Below the pieces are notes generated by a model, which saw only the letters and a program-made list of their open reading frames with translations, searched no databases and was not told the DNA's origin. Below are positions 1 to 13,600 of a stretch of 64,000 nt of DNA, piece after piece. Source of the stretch: Tubulanus polymorphus (Eukaryota > Nemertea > Palaeonemertea > Tubulaniformes > Tubulanidae). The first letter of the stretch is position 1. Each line of letters begins with the position of its first letter. The position numbers were made by a program, and so were the translations under genes. The stretch covers positions 6,737,001 to 6,801,000 of the forward strand of contig NC_134028.1 in assembly GCF_964204645.1 (NCBI RefSeq), given 5' to 3'.

Positions 1-1068
1 TTTCATTTAGCTCACTTCGATCTACAGATATTGCATGGGAATTTTGATGAATCAATGTTACAAAAGCACTGTCAGGCCGTAAACATCGAAAATTGGGCCC
101 CATTCAATGAGGAAACATGTTTTTCTGAGTCGTCATCCCGAAATCCACCGGAGGCTGCTCGTCGCTTCGATTATCAATTCAAGTGTAAATAAACAAATTT
201 ATTGCCGCAAGACGTCACATTCAGCCACGGTCTTCAAACAGTAAATTTTAACAATTAGCCATTTTCTTCATCACTACATTTAACCGACCGACAGGATATA
301 ATTTACTACTATAAATATTATAAGCACTGTCGAGCTGTAAAGATCGATGAATCAACTTGTGTCTTTACATCTTCATTAGTTAACGCCTTCTGTGACACCC
401 TACATGCTAATGTCTATTTATTAATGAATGAGACCTGTTTTTCTTGGATATTTTGCTTACTTTTTGGGGTACATACCTCATTTATGTCTTAACAGAATGC
501 CAAAAATCGCGGACAACAACTGAATATCCGATATATTTCCAGTTCTGTACCATTTAGATGGATTGGCAAAAAGACTCCTTAAGTCCAGTTGAATGAGAGA
601 GAAAATCCTCCATTTTGTGAAATTTCTTGAATTTTTACATTGTCACCATGCCTACGAAATGAAGTTATTTTTCTTGTGGGGTCTCAACAACTAAATCAGG
701 GTGGCGTAGGCAGTTTAACCAGTTTACAGAGGAATTTTGATATAAGTTTATTATGGGGTGAAAAACCATTGTTAAGGTTTACAACGTTGTTCGAATTTTC
801 AATAATTAATGCAGATTCCAAAATATGTCTTCTAGTTTTATCGCTGCAAGGGTAAATTAATTCAGCATTAGCAAAATCAAAATTGTGTGAAGTCTGAAAA
901 ACATGACTAGCAACTCCGCTTTCAGGTTGTAGTCGAAACGTTGAAATAAACTACTATCTCAAAGTTTCATTTTCGGACTTTTTATTATCATTGTGGGATT
1001 CTCTCCTCATCGCGTCAACACGGATATAGTGTTCTACCAATCGTGATTAGGTCGTTATATAAGGTTTA
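1..1068. other. Intergenic, upstream of first GPCR
   Basis: No recognisable gene. A frame on the plus strand is open from base 1 to a TAA at about 190, without recognisable motifs; it could be the tail of an exon or chance. A segment near 60-125 resembles one near 320-450 (shared AAGCACTGTC and GAGACCTGTTTTTCT-like strings), so this is probably repeat-derived. The right part holds one arm of a foldback repeat, listed separately. Confidence 0.4.
921..1047 (+). repeat. Single arm of the foldback (PLE-like) repeat
   Basis: This segment matches the right arm and flank of the palindrome at 22541-22752, including GTCGAAACGTTG, TAAACTACTATCTC, the GGACTTTTTATTATCATTG stretch and the distal CGCGTCAACACGGATAT. 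The part corresponding to the CTGAAGA core is degraded here. It ends shortly before the GPCR open frame, so it may contribute to that gene's 5' flank. Confidence 0.7.
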
Positions 1069-2121
1069 ATGATTATAAAGATTAATGTTACGAGGGTTTG
1101 GGCAATTATATTCGCTTTTTATCGAAACATGATGAATCTGACACTTTTCGAGCCGCCTTCAGAGTTGTGGCAAGCGGCCGTCTGGTACGCGTACAATTTC
1201 GGAGTCTATTTCATTTGGATAGTCGGTAGTATCGGCAGCATTCTTACGTTAGTTTTGCTCACGCGATTGCGCAATGAACTAGATGGCCCGAGCTCTCAAT
1301 ACTTGTTTTCGCTGGCCACATCGGATTTGATTTATTTGAACACGATGTCGTTGAAATGGCTGGAGAAGATCAGCGTGGCATCGGGCACCGGTTTTGACGT
1401 GTACGTATTCTACATATCCTCCGAGTTTGCCTGCAAGTTTCTACTGGTAACGGTGAATATCTCGGTGAAACTGTCTACGTGGACTTTGTGTATTTTTGCT
1501 ATCGAAAGATCACTCGCAATTTCTATGCCTCTTAAAGTCGCCGACTACTTTACTAAAGTTCGACGGAAATATCTGATCGTATGGCAATGGACCATCGCGA
1601 TCGTCATAGAGAGCTCTTTTACCAACTTATACGGAATTCGCACCTACTCGGACGGACGTAAAAACTGTATGTTATTTCCGAATTACTCGTCGGATAAGAA
1701 TGTCGGACTTAGAATAGCATTTTCGATGTACGTTCGCGTAACGCACTTTATTGTGCCTTACATCATAAACACCTCCTGCGTAATCGTAATCGCTAAGAAA
1801 CTAACGGCGAGACCGTCTAAAGCTTCGACTAATGTACAAAATATTTCTAATCAAGACAGAACATGCATCAAAAACCTCGTAGCGATTGCGTCTTTATACC
1901 TAATTCTATCTCTACCTAATAATATCGTTAATTCTATTTTCTATACGAAACCTACAGTTTTGATTTGGCCCCGTAAACCTCATATGACTGATTTCGTTTA
2001 TTTGATAACAGCGACAATCGAAACATCGAACAATGCCATGAATTTTTTTATCTATTTCGCCAGCTTTAGAAAGTTTCGAAGAGAAATGAGGAATTTTTTC
2101 ACCAGGATTATCCGCAGATAG
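1069..2121 (+). CDS. Rhodopsin-class peptide-type GPCR, intronless
   Basis: A seven-transmembrane receptor, presumably on the plasma membrane with an unknown, probably peptide, ligand. The frame opens at 1069, but tandem ATGs at 1129 and 1132 followed by N-L-T (a glycosylation sequon) look like the better start, giving about 330 residues. TM1 is near IWIVGSIGSILTLVLL. TM3 begins at the ACKFLL cysteine, with a partner cysteine in loop 2 (KNCMLF). The DRY position reads ERS after TM3. TM7 carries a variant NPxxY (MNFFIYF), followed by a basic tail (FRKFRREMR). It is divergent from the other receptors in the window. It lies just upstream of the visible FREM exons and could sit in a FREM intron if FREM begins further left. 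Intactness is clear; the ligand is not. Confidence 0.85.
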   Translation: MIIKINVTRVWAIIFAFYRNMMNLTLFEPPSELWQAAVWYAYNFGVYFIWIVGSIGSILTLVLLTRLRNELDGPSSQYLFSLATSDLIYLNTMSLKWLEKISVASGTGFDVYVFYISSEFACKFLLVTVNISVKLSTWTLCIFAIERSLAISMPLKVADYFTKVRRKYLIVWQWTIAIVIESSFTNLYGIRTYSDGRKNCMLFPNYSSDKNVGLRIAFSMYVRVTHFIVPYIINTSCVIVIAKKLTARPSKASTNVQNISNQDRTCIKNLVAIASLYLILSLPNNIVNSIFYTKPTVLIWPRKPHMTDFVYLITATIETSNNAMNFFIYFASFRKFRREMRNFFTRIIRR

Positions 2122-3230
2122 GTGAAATGGGAATGTGCACACTCTAGATGTAGCCAAATTTTGTAGTTTTGGCATGAGTGATCTTCAGTGTGCATTAGGC
2201 TTTACTATGAAGTATACAGAATATATATAAGTATACAGAAACTTCACAAAATCTGGTTTATGTAGACCTGCGACATACCAGAAAGTATGCTTATTCAAGC
2301 TTCATCACGGATGAAAAATGCACCAGTTAATAGATTTCAAATGTTAAGTTTTGAAATATTAGTATTATATATAATATAATTGATAGATTTTATTTCCATA
2401 GAACATAATTACATATTTTAGATATAGCTGCATAGCAGCGATAACGGGTTTCTACAGTTCATAACATATGACTTATTTCCAAGAAGCGCAACCTGGGTCA
2501 ACAATATGCTGGATATATGGATCCAGCTACATACAAGGGCTACCACGTAAAAAGTATCAATGTACCAAAATGGCTTAACCGAAGATATGGTTCTTTCAAA
2601 GTCTCCTGGTGGCAGTTACATGAACTAGTCTGTCGCACATGCTTTCCTTGCGCGTTTTGATCCATAATTTCGTTAATACTACCGGTAGGTTGGTCTACTT
2701 TTATGCATCAATTTGTTAAGTGAGGAATTTGCATTCAGAAATAAACGATTTTTAGAAAAAATTTTTTGTTTTCATTTATTGGTGACAGTTTACATATTGT
2801 ACATATTATATTCGAACACAATGTGGCATCGACGTCTTTGAAGTGATTAAGGTAATGTTGAGTTCATTTGCCAAACGGAAGATGGTACAAAATGGCGGCG
2901 ATAGATGAAACAAAAACAGGAAATGACGGATTGGGACTTATATCAGTCCGATTACGTGATCTACGCTCAAGGTCGTCCGGTAAATTTTAGGCTTTTCGGG
3001 GTGCACTTTTATCAATGAATGACGATTCTTTGCGTTATTCTTGTCGCTGTTTAGCCCCGGTAATTATGCGGGATTAATTCATAATAGATTACTATACGCA
3101 AATTCAAATTGGTCAAGCGCTGAGTTATCTTTCTGACAGAATTGAAAATTACGTTTATAAGCTGTTGGTAGTCGAATCTGAGAGGAGTTACATTTTTAAT
3201 GAAAAATTTTTGGCTGGAAAGTGGAAAATT

Positions 3231-3254
3231 TATAATAATAATAATAATAATAAT
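3231..3254. repeat. (TAA)n microsatellite
   Basis: About eight tandem ATA/TAA triplets, directly visible. Confidence 0.9.
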
Positions 3255-3649
3255 CAACAGAATAACAAGAGGGTTTCTGCAAAGCAGCAGAAACCCTAAT
3301 AATTTCTCTTACAAAATATTGAAATGAACTCTGAAGGACTCGTCCACAGCCTGCCCTGGAGGCTGTAGCTCTGTACGGAGTTGACGAGCCCTGATGACTT
3401 GAAATGGATGATGACTATGATACAAATATCAATATTATAAGGCTTATCTATGGTAATCTATTTTCAAAACAACGTACAACGTACAATGGTAATATTATAA
3501 TAATCAAAAATATCTGTTTCCTTATGATAAGAAGAGTTTTATGTACCATCTGCAAGTAACAGTGTAGCCCTAGTGGGTCTCTTAAGAGACGGCCATGGCC
3601 TTTTTATAGGTTATGGCTCACAACCTGACTAAGTTTGCAGAGCTTATTT

Positions 3650-3760
3650 CATGTACGAGTCTTGGCAGTCAACGTCAGAGGTTGTTTCAAACTATGGACA
3701 TCTTGGTTCCCAGTCCTCCACTCAACCAATTGAGCTAACTGCACGGGACCATTAATTGAT
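3650..3760 (-). repeat. tRNA-derived SINE-like remnant
   Basis: On the minus strand the sequence carries an A-box-like TTAGCTCAATTGGTTGAG, as in a tRNA D arm, followed by a weak B-box-like GTTTGAAAC. This resembles a Pol III SINE head. There is no intact tRNA cloverleaf. Confidence 0.4.
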
Positions 3761-4085
3761 ATCTATGGACTATATTTATGAGAAACAGTAGTATTGTGAA
3801 CAAAAATGGCAGTAAAAGGCAGATTAGATAATTTCAGTAATGGTTCACAGGTTGCCACCTCTTTTCGCCGTTTACTTAAGATGGCCAATGGCCATTTGCT
3901 GTTGGTACTGACTGAGGAACGCAAATTTTTACTCTATACACGCGCTATAATTCTGGACTAGCGCCAAATGTTTAGTATATTAACTGGAATTATCAACCTT
4001 TAACTGAAAATGAATCTTGATATTGTACATTTCTAATCTTACTGAAAAGAAAATTTCAAAATATTTTTCTTTTTGCCACACATAG

Positions 4086-4665
4086 GATGAAGTAGTGTAT
4101 CATATACCTGGCCGATGTTGTCCTATCTGTACTCTACCCTCTATCTGTCGCCATGATGGTCAAATATATCAGGTAGGTACCGCAGAACAATGTGTTATTT
4201 TATCCCATTCAACTTGACTCATGATAACGTATAGAATTATGTAGATTCGTCTATACAGGAAGTTGATGAATTAGAATTCTTAACAGTGAATATTATAGAT
4301 AGCGACTTACATCAAGCAACTATTCTAGTAATATCAATTGATCAAAATTTACCAGCCAAATAAATAAATAATGGGGACAATCCCTATTTTAAGATCATAA
4401 TATCAATTGATCAATATATCAATAATGTATATGCACATGCATTTATTGCAGGAAGGTAATTTTTGGCACCCGACTGACTGCCAAATTTGCGTATGTACAT
4501 CCGGTGATGTACAGTGTTATACACGAGTCGAATGCGTGGACAGTTTGCAGAATTTGCTGATGAAAAATGTAGAAACTTTGATCGTAGAAAGAGGCGAGAA
4601 ACGGCGTTTAAGCAACGTGCTTTCATTTAAAAATCATAGTAACGTTTACATCTCGATACTTCATG
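4086..4665 (+). CDS. FRAS1/FREM: FREM exons 1-2: VWC module running into the first CSPG repeat
   Basis: Exon 4086-4172 encodes the end of a VWC domain (GRCCPICTL), then CRHDGQIYQ, the start of the next VWC. Exon 4452-4665 continues with the cysteine pattern C-x2-C-x-C, then G-D-V-Q-C and V-E-C. It then passes without a break into VETLIVERGEKRRL, the start of a CSPG repeat. The second VWC therefore lacks its CCxxC half. Vertebrate FRAS1 has furin-like repeats between VWC and CSPG; none are seen here. Confidence 0.8.
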
Positions 4666-7600
4666 GTAAGTATTCTTGCTCAGTTTGATGAAGGGGTACT
4701 ATTTACCATTTTAAAGCTTGTGACATGCACCACACGCAAACAAATTTTTCAGGTCCTGAACCCTCTTGATCGCTTATAGGCAATGCCTTCAATCAGTAGT
4801 TGCTTCATTTTCCCCTTGAATTTGCGTCTTCCCCATAGCTGCGTTCACACTAGGAAATTATTCGAGGCCTATTCGTGGCTTATTCAGTCCTGTACTGAAA
4901 TACGTGGCTTATCAAGCGCGGAATGCGATTCCGCGCCGAAAACCCGATGTCAGTACGGCACTGAGCTGGCTGCGTATTTTCTGTAGGTGAACGCAGATTC
5001 GGCGCTTAGCTAGCCGCGTATTCACATTCTCATAGTACAAAACACTAAATACACTCCCCTCTATTGGCACACTGGGTGACTACTATACTGGGTTTACTAA
5101 GTGCCGAATCGAGACTCGTAGTGTGGCTGTATAAGCGCCGTATTTTGGTGAATTCGGCACCAGCGAAGTACGGTTCTTCGTAAGCGCCGAATCTAGTGTG
5201 AATGCGGCTATAGAGCCAAACTCAGGTCGCACTAAGATCCGATCCAATCATCTGCAATTTGGTCTTAAGAACACTTGTGTCACATTGCGAGGTGGTGGAG
5301 TCACCGATTCGGCCAAGGCTCGTTCGTGAGATCTTAGGTACACTCAGGTCACCCGAGATCTATGATCATTTTGAACTGCGTCATGTATATCACTGTTCAT
5401 TGGCTATGACCTTACGATCAGTCGTAAGTACACTTGGGTCAACATCCGATCGTCGGAAGAAATAGAACATGTCCGATCGGCTTACGACTGGTATGCCATC
5501 AGCCATAACGATTTTAAGTACACTCGTGTTGCGAAAATTGGCAACTGGTTCCCGATTCCTAAAGACCGGGTTGAATCTTTTGCTCCTGAGTTAGGCTTAA
5601 AACTCTCATGACCCACCCTGGATCTATCTTCTATAACATTCATTTAAAATACCGGTCAATTGGATGCGTTTATATGACATCGACGATTATTTATTGCAGG
5701 TCCATATCACGGTAAAATAACTAGAAACTCAGGAAAACGTATTCCGTCGACATTGGCAGCAGAAGATCCGACCAACGATGTCAACAATCTAGTCTACATT
5801 CACGATGATAACGACGAATCTACCTCAGATATAATGGTGCTCCGAATAAACGACCTTTACAACATTCCGTTTTATATACGCATAACCGACCATGACTCGG
5901 CGGTCGTTCTTACGAACCGCGTTTTATTGGTCGACGTCGGCGCGCAAAAAGTCATATCGTCGACGTATTTAAAAATGGACGCCTCGCCGGACAGCGTCGT
6001 CGTCTATTCGATGATCTCGACGCCGAGATACGGGCGCCTGCTGATGATCGAAGAAATGCCGGCGGACGGCGCGACAACCGGCTGGTGGAAGGTCGACGCC
6101 CGTCGAATGGCCGCGACTGTCGCGCGGTTTACTCAGCATGATATCGATGTTGGCAGGATTTGGTACAAACATTCTGGCGGTAAAGAACCACGTGACCAAT
6201 TTATATTCCAGGTAACTTACTGGTAGATTTGATTTCACAAATTTTGGTTGGTTTCTCCTGAATATCTGAAATTGTATGCACTAAATAATATCGGAAACGA
6301 GCAAACGAGGTGAATGAAATCAATTGTCTGTTGATTAGAATCAGTTTCGCCAGTAATTCTTTCGCCATAAATCACAATATCTGTATCGATGGACAGCTAG
6401 TAATAGGTTTGGACCCAGACGCGACTTACCTCATAATTTAAAGAAAAAGATGATATCCTAATGGGGTACATCTCACCTCATCTCAAATTGTTAGATCAGA
6501 TAAGACCGACATTGGTGCTTAAACACTCATTCCAAAAAATGAAAACTTCGACAGTGCAACTGGCCACTCTTGCTCATTGTTTCTTTTGAAGGCTGTGTGT
6601 ATTAATTGTCTTGAATTCGTTACTGACTTCAGGTTGTGAATACCGACAGTGCTGTAGGCAGTACAGAAGATTATGTTTTCGAAATAATGATCGCTCAGCC
6701 ACAGCAAGATGCAACCCCTAACCCAACTGTGACACCTGGACTTAGTTTAATTATCACGGTGAGTTTTTTTTTTAATCGATATAAGAAACAAGATACAGTT
6801 GGGTTATATAAACTGATATATTTTGTGTTTCGTGTTATTCCTTGATTATGATAATGGAAAACTGAAAATTTGGATTATAGAATAGATTAAATTAGATATT
6901 AATGTTTTGATATTTCATTATATGTAATTGAAATTGAAAAGGAAAATAACGATGATGATATAATATGAACTTTTCATCGCATTGAATCAGCCAACACTGA
7001 GCTTGATAGATTCTTTAGAAAATTTTGAATACTCAAAATGGTCTTTTGTGAAGCAATCAGTTAAGTTAGTAAAGAATTACGAAAATCTGATCGTCATTTT
7101 TCAGGTTTTAGAGAATCAAGTAGTGCCCATCACGCCTGCTGACTTGTCGGCGGTCGGAATCGAGGAAGACTTTCAAACGATTTATCGAATCACGAAACCT
7201 CTGCAGCCCGGCGAGGGGGTTATCGAACATATCAATTTTCCCGCATTCGGTTTGAACGAATTCTCGCAGGAAGATATAATCAACAAGCGTATCGTCTATC
7301 GACCTCCTGTCGGTAAAATCGGATCCGATGTAAGAGATTTCTCTTTCAATTTCATTGGTAAGTTCAATTTCACTGGCATATACTGTGTCCACTGTAAAGC
7401 CGAGGTTTACCAAAAATACTTTGATTGCTTTAATGGCAGGATTTGACAAGAACACATGTTTAAAAAACCCTTTCAGTACATCTACACTGCAGTGCGGTGT
7501 ATAAATCGGTCTTTGACTTTGCTAGTACATCGTATCGCAATGTAGTAGGGGGAAAAAAACTTTTTTTCTTGAGTTCATTTCGCCGAATTGTTAGCGAGTT

Positions 7601-10600
7601 TTTAGACTGTATTTTATAGTGGAACATGCTGTAACTGGCGCCGTGTCTCCGGAATATATGTTCACATTTCGCGTGCAGCCAGTCAACAACCAGCCGCCGC
7701 ATCCAGCTCAGCAAAACCCAGTTCTTGAAGTAGGACATTCTACGATGGTTCCTGTAATGGACGTGTTGAAAGTATTCGACGCCGATACACCGTCCGATGA
7801 ACTGAGATTTATATTGACCGAATCTCCGGTCAATGGTGCTATCATGAAAATCGATGAACGCTTGCAAGTTGAACTGCAAACCGGTAAGACATGAAATTTC
7901 ATAAAACTTGATGGTAATTTGGTGGTTTGAACATTGTAGTACATATATAAGTTACATGAATTAATTGAACGCACTGCAATATCATATGACAAATCGGCAT
8001 AAAACAATGGCCGCATTGATCACCTGAGACTTGCTTTTGACAAGCCTCCTGGTGACTGAAAGGGTAATGTCATTGAAGACAGCAGTTACTTGTAATGATA
8101 GTTAAGCTTTTTATTTCAACTTACTCATGATGTCTAATCACAACATTGTAAGGCTGGTTGACCTGGAGTTACAAGTTTACTGTGATTTAACCAAAGATGG
8201 CACCACCTTCAGGTTGTCTCGAAATGGATCCTGATGAGCAATTAACGCAAGGATTTTAGAAATATGCAACAGTTTATTCGAAAACGTCCTTCACTTTATT
8301 TTACCAAGAAAGCGACTGACACTACAGGTCTCCAAGGACGCCAACCCCGTTCAGCGGTGGCACCAGACTTCAGATATGACTGCAGCTCGAAATGACTGAA
8401 TTCTGTAGCCACTCTGGCAATATTAGCACAGCGATATTTCCATCAAAATCATAATATTTTAGGGAAAACAAGAATTTTAATATAGATTCATTTGTTTGTA
8501 TCACAATTTATCACAAGTACAGTGTATCTATCGTACTTGAAATTAATGGTTATTTAACTGAATTTCGACAGCGGATTTTCATACAGAAATATTCACGAAT
8601 TTCTCGTCCCAGCAAAAGATATATGTAGAAATTTGCGACATAGTTACACATTTGAAACTGAACGAATATGTCATATAGAAAATCGGTCTGATCTGGCGGG
8701 ATTGGTAATAATGCGGTGATAGCGGTCGGAAGCGTGAATATGGCAAACGCGAGCGAAACTGTTACAAGCATTATCGTCGTACGTTTTGATTTCGTCGTTT
8801 TCTGGTCGGACGAAACGATCTTTGTACCTCTGAATAACTGAACTATTATAACGGAATTTGATGTCAGAATCAAAGATAACGGCACGACGACGACGTGGAT
8901 GACAATTATGGCGAAAAACGTTATTTGATCGACGGAATGGTAGAAACAGCCGAAACGCTCATCGGTAAAATGAATCGACAAGGCAGGCGTGAGATTTATA
9001 ACCAGCGTATTCACTGCGGTAATTATCAATGTAGTAATTCTAGCGAATTTCGGTGTACATATCAAACGAGATGAGAACGGGAAGAGCACAACTGCTACAC
9101 GTTCTAGGGTTATGGCTACTATTAACCACGAACTGTTGGCGAATGCAAGCGCCATGAAAAATTCATAGATTTTACAACTGATCTGCGATTTCATCAAGAA
9201 TACGGGACCGATGTTAAGACGCAACAGTCCGAACTGTAAAACAGGCATCAGCGTATAATTGATACAGTACATAGAATCGCAGATGGACAAAACGATAAGA
9301 TAGTTAGCGTAAGATAGAGTGCGGAATCTGCGACTTAACATTATCAGGAAAGTAGCGGAATTTCCGAAGGCTCCTAACAAGAACACGATAGGCAGAAAGA
9401 CCTGTGACACGGTACGGTAGATTCCAGACCTGTTCGCCAAGGACATGAGAGCAATGTAACTGATATAAGTTCGACCGATTTGTATTTGAGTGGAATTCAT
9501 GATTCACGATGATCCGAGGAGAGTGAACTGCCTGTCTATCAGTGTACTGTCTGGGAACTGACCGTCTGAGAAGCGTACTGGCTGTCTGAGAGTGTACTGA
9601 CGGTGTGAGAGTGTGCTGACTGTCATCAGAGAATGTGCTGGCACTGACATTTTCGTCCCACGTATTGGAAAATTAATTTAACCTTTATATAAAAAAAATC
9701 ATCAAAGTCTTTATTATGGCCACAATTCATTTGTAAGATTTATTGTTAACAGCGAACAAAAAATCAATTCTCTGAAATCTAACACGATTTATTCGGATTT
9801 GTGAAAATTTGTTATTGTGTAAAATATGAATGACACTGAACTACATCGATAATAAACAGTCAGCAGACCTTGACAATTCTTCACAAATGAAAACTTTGTC
9901 GTGTCTGCACTTTCTCGCACTCACTATTGATAAAAATTCATAATCGATTTACAATAGTAACGGTTGTAAAATCACAATAGTAAACTGCGTATCTATTACC
10001 AGAATAAATTTCATTGTTAAAACATAATCAAATCAACTATCTCTCTCCCTCTCTTAGAACTGATGCATTCATCCGGTTGGTCAATATTTATATTGTGTAG
10101 TGGTGTAGTTTGTGAGAAATATTATGTTTTAGGCTAAAAAAATGAATTGACCCGTGATTCATATACGATAAAATACTATGCTTAATATTCATTTCTTATT
10201 TTCCACTTTCCAAGCCGATAACATCACAATCCAAGATAAGCCGCGATCTCACTAGATTCGGCACTTATGAAGTACCATGGCGCCTAATTCACCAAAATAC
10301 CACACTTACACAGCCAGTTACGTTCACACGTAGAGTCCGCAATTCGGCACTTCAGGAGTGTAATAAGTGTTGAGTGTATTGTACTACGCGGATTTATTAC
10401 CCGGCTAGCTCAGTTCCGTACTGAGAGCGGATTTTCGGCGCCGAATCGCATTCTGCGCTTTATAAGCCGCGTATTTCAGTACGCAACTTAATAACCTGCG
10501 AATAGGACTCGAATGATTTCCAAATGTGAACACTAAGTACCGTACTGAAATCCTAGTGTGAACGCAGCTATAACTTTTACTATTGAGAGCTTGTTCAAAC

Positions 10601-13600
10601 TCGTCATATCGAATTAAGGTCTTACTGTGATGTAATACTCTGATGTAGTTGTACCAGTTAAATCAAGTTCAAATCCCGACAATAAACAATCTTCAATTTC
10701 TATTCATAATTTCCAAAGGTTTGCGCACTAATGCTCCTGCTAGGCAGAAAGCCCATTATCGCTGCCTTGCAGCTATATTAGACATGTATTCATCTCATTT
10801 CGTACACTGATCTGAAATGAAGGTTGTGTGGTATATAAAACAATATGATTATTACCAGTATTCTTATGATTTTAATTTTCATTGTTATGATCTCAAGTGC
10901 TGCATGCGGCTTTTGTGTTATGTATAGAATGCAGTCAAAACTTTGACAGTTAAAATCGCCCTATTATTATATTTCAGGTGACACATTTATGTACGCGGAA
11001 GTGTTGAATAACTCGCTGTATTATACGCATCAACCCGACGATCCCGAACAACAGCGAGACGCGTTCGCCGTCACCGTCTCCGACCGGTTCCACGACGTCC
11101 CGATGGCCGTCGATGTCGTGATTAAGCGATCCGATCGGAACGCTCCGACAATTCACCCGGACTCAACTCTCAGAATTACCGTGCGAGAAGGTAAGATTTA
11201 CATACTCAAATCCGCTTAATCCGGATTAATTTAATTCGATTTTGATCTAATTTGGATGTTATTTGTGGTATACCCGTGATGTTATCTGGATTTCTCGTAA
11301 ACTGCATTTTATTGAATTAGTCCCAATTGAGAGGGGGGGTCGGTCTCTCACCCCAAATATACTGGAAGTAGTAAATTTCCTTCTCTTTGCAACTAATTTT
11401 CAAAAAGAACCTGAAATTCGCGTCGGCATCTTACAAAAAGTTCCACCAATTCTATGAAAGTCAAATGTCCCCTAGTACATGGCTGGCTACAGGCCTGAAG
11501 ATCATCCCAATTAAGCGGGTTCCACTTAAGCTATTATAGATTTTCTGAAATGAATGATATTATGTGCTAGTCAGCCATGCTAAGTCGAGCTGGACTCTTG
11601 AGATTCTGAACTCATTTCAATTCAGGTAGTTCGGTGACATTGGAGAAAAAACACATAGCGTTCATCGATGACTCGATGACCGACAACAGCGTGCTGTTAA
11701 CGATGTCTAAAACTCCGCAACACGGTCACCTGGTGAAATCTGAGGGAGCCGACATGGTGCAACTGTTACTCGGGGATATCGTTACGCAAACCGATATCAA
11801 TCGCGGACTCGTGAAGTACGTTACCATCGCTTTCTACTTGGTTCCCACAGAACAGGGAAATTGGGAAAAACTTTTGGTTTAGGTATAACAATTCCTAATT
11901 TGGAAATATTTAGGAATTTGAAAAATTTTCTTAAAATCAGGAAAATATTTGGGAAATTCATTTATGTTTCACGGATTGCATTTGCCGAGGGCGACTTTCT
12001 TCAGCAATTTCCCTTGAGAATCACCTTTATCAACCAGTCACCACTAAAATTTTGACTGTAGCATGATGGTATTTGTTCATTTCCATTTGGGAAAATAGAA
12101 AAATCACCTATGAAATACTTTGGAAAAACCTGGGAATTTTTAATGTGTGTAACTGTGGGAACCATGTTTCTAATAACACCTAAATAGATGAAAAGCTCAA
12201 GTTACAAAAATTTCATGTTCCGCTCTTTTTCGTTTTCGCTAGGTATATAGCCACGGTTGAAATCGGAGCTCAGGCCGTTAACGATTTAATCTGTTTTAAT
12301 GTCAGCGATTTGAACGGAAACTCTATTTCTAATCAACCGTTTACTGTCGTCGTAACGCCAGTCGATAATCAACCACCTATTGTCCATAGCGTAGAACTCA
12401 TATACGTAAGTAGTCGTCTTCATCCATCAAAATGATGATGAAGATTCGTGATGTTAAGTTCTGGGCCAAACGTTTCGGAGCCTCCAATTTTTTTGGATTT
12501 TTCAAATGAAACTAACCCCAATTCCACAGCGAGTTGAAATTTGACTTGAGTTCAGGGGCTGATACAGCATGCCGCTATGGCTTCTGAAAAGGCAGTCAGA
12601 GTTTTTAAAACTGCCTTTTAGCTTTTGGAAACCTCTCAGATTGCAGCTCAGACATTTAATATCTCAGATTTTTCTTGGAGAAGGGCCTCAAATCCCCTGT
12701 ATAGGCTTCACACTGTTGATGGCTGCTTGGCTTGGATCATCAAGGTCTCAGCTGACTGCCCTTTGTTATTTTAAAAGGCAGTCGAAATTTGCCCCTCTAT
12801 CCATCCCTGGACAATTGGATGTAACTTTTCTTAACTGTGGAGTCACATTGATTTGCACATTTAACTTGTGATTCCATTCTAAGGCTGAACTCTGCCTACG
12901 AGGAGAAAACTTAAATTTAGTTTTATTTTAGGTACAAGAAGGAGGTCGTGTCCAGTTAACTGCATTAGATATTACAATCACCGATTCAGATTCATCTCTG
13001 TCTGATTTATCTATAGTTATAAATACCCTGCCAGTTTTTGGTGTCATCAAAAATATCAAAGGTAGGCCTCTCAACCGATTGTTTGCATAAACTGTACTAA
13101 CATTCATACATGTATCTTCCAAAGGTCCAATTTCAATCATGCTCAATGAAAGCCAAAAATGCTTAGAAATATGAAAATGAATAGCATTGCAGCTCAGCAC
13201 TAAGATCAGTCGATTGTCCATGCAATCCCATGGCTCTGCTCTTTAATCTAGGATATCTTAAGATTGGTCTTCATTAGATTGGTTTGGACTAAAAAGCGAG
13301 GCTTAACCTGGTCTTACAACAAAGAATTGAATAACGTTGTGAAATTAATACCGATATTATCAATTGTGATTTACAGATTCTACCGGTAGTACTGGTGAAG
13401 TGGTTAGTACCGATGTAGTAGTCAGTAGCTTCGATCTACCAGATTTGATCGCCGGACAAATTTATTACTATCAGAATATTCACAGCGGCGTGGAGCCCAC
13501 AGCAGACGGATTTCTCTACTATGTTACAGACGGAATCAACGCGTCTCCTCTATACAGACTGAACATCACCATTCAGGTACAAAATCCCGTCCAGCTTTTG

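Larger units (their letters stand above)
2122..4085. other. Non-coding stretch between GPCR and FREM exons
   Basis: I searched for the missing FREM N-terminal exons (signal peptide, first half of the VWC domain) and found none I could support. Contents include a (TAA)n run at 3231-3254, a perfect 11-bp hairpin at 3270-3297 (AGGGTTTCTGC and its complement around a 6-base loop) and a tRNA-like SINE remnant near 3650-3760. Confidence 0.5.

Noticed and set aside
1-190. Plus-strand frame open from the window edge
   Set aside because: About 63 codons without a stop is only weakly unusual; no motif, and part of it recurs nearby as non-coding repeat.
3650-3760. Possible functional tRNA gene
   Set aside because: A-box-like sequence is good but there is no acceptor stem, no clear B-box and no anticodon arm; better read as a SINE relic.
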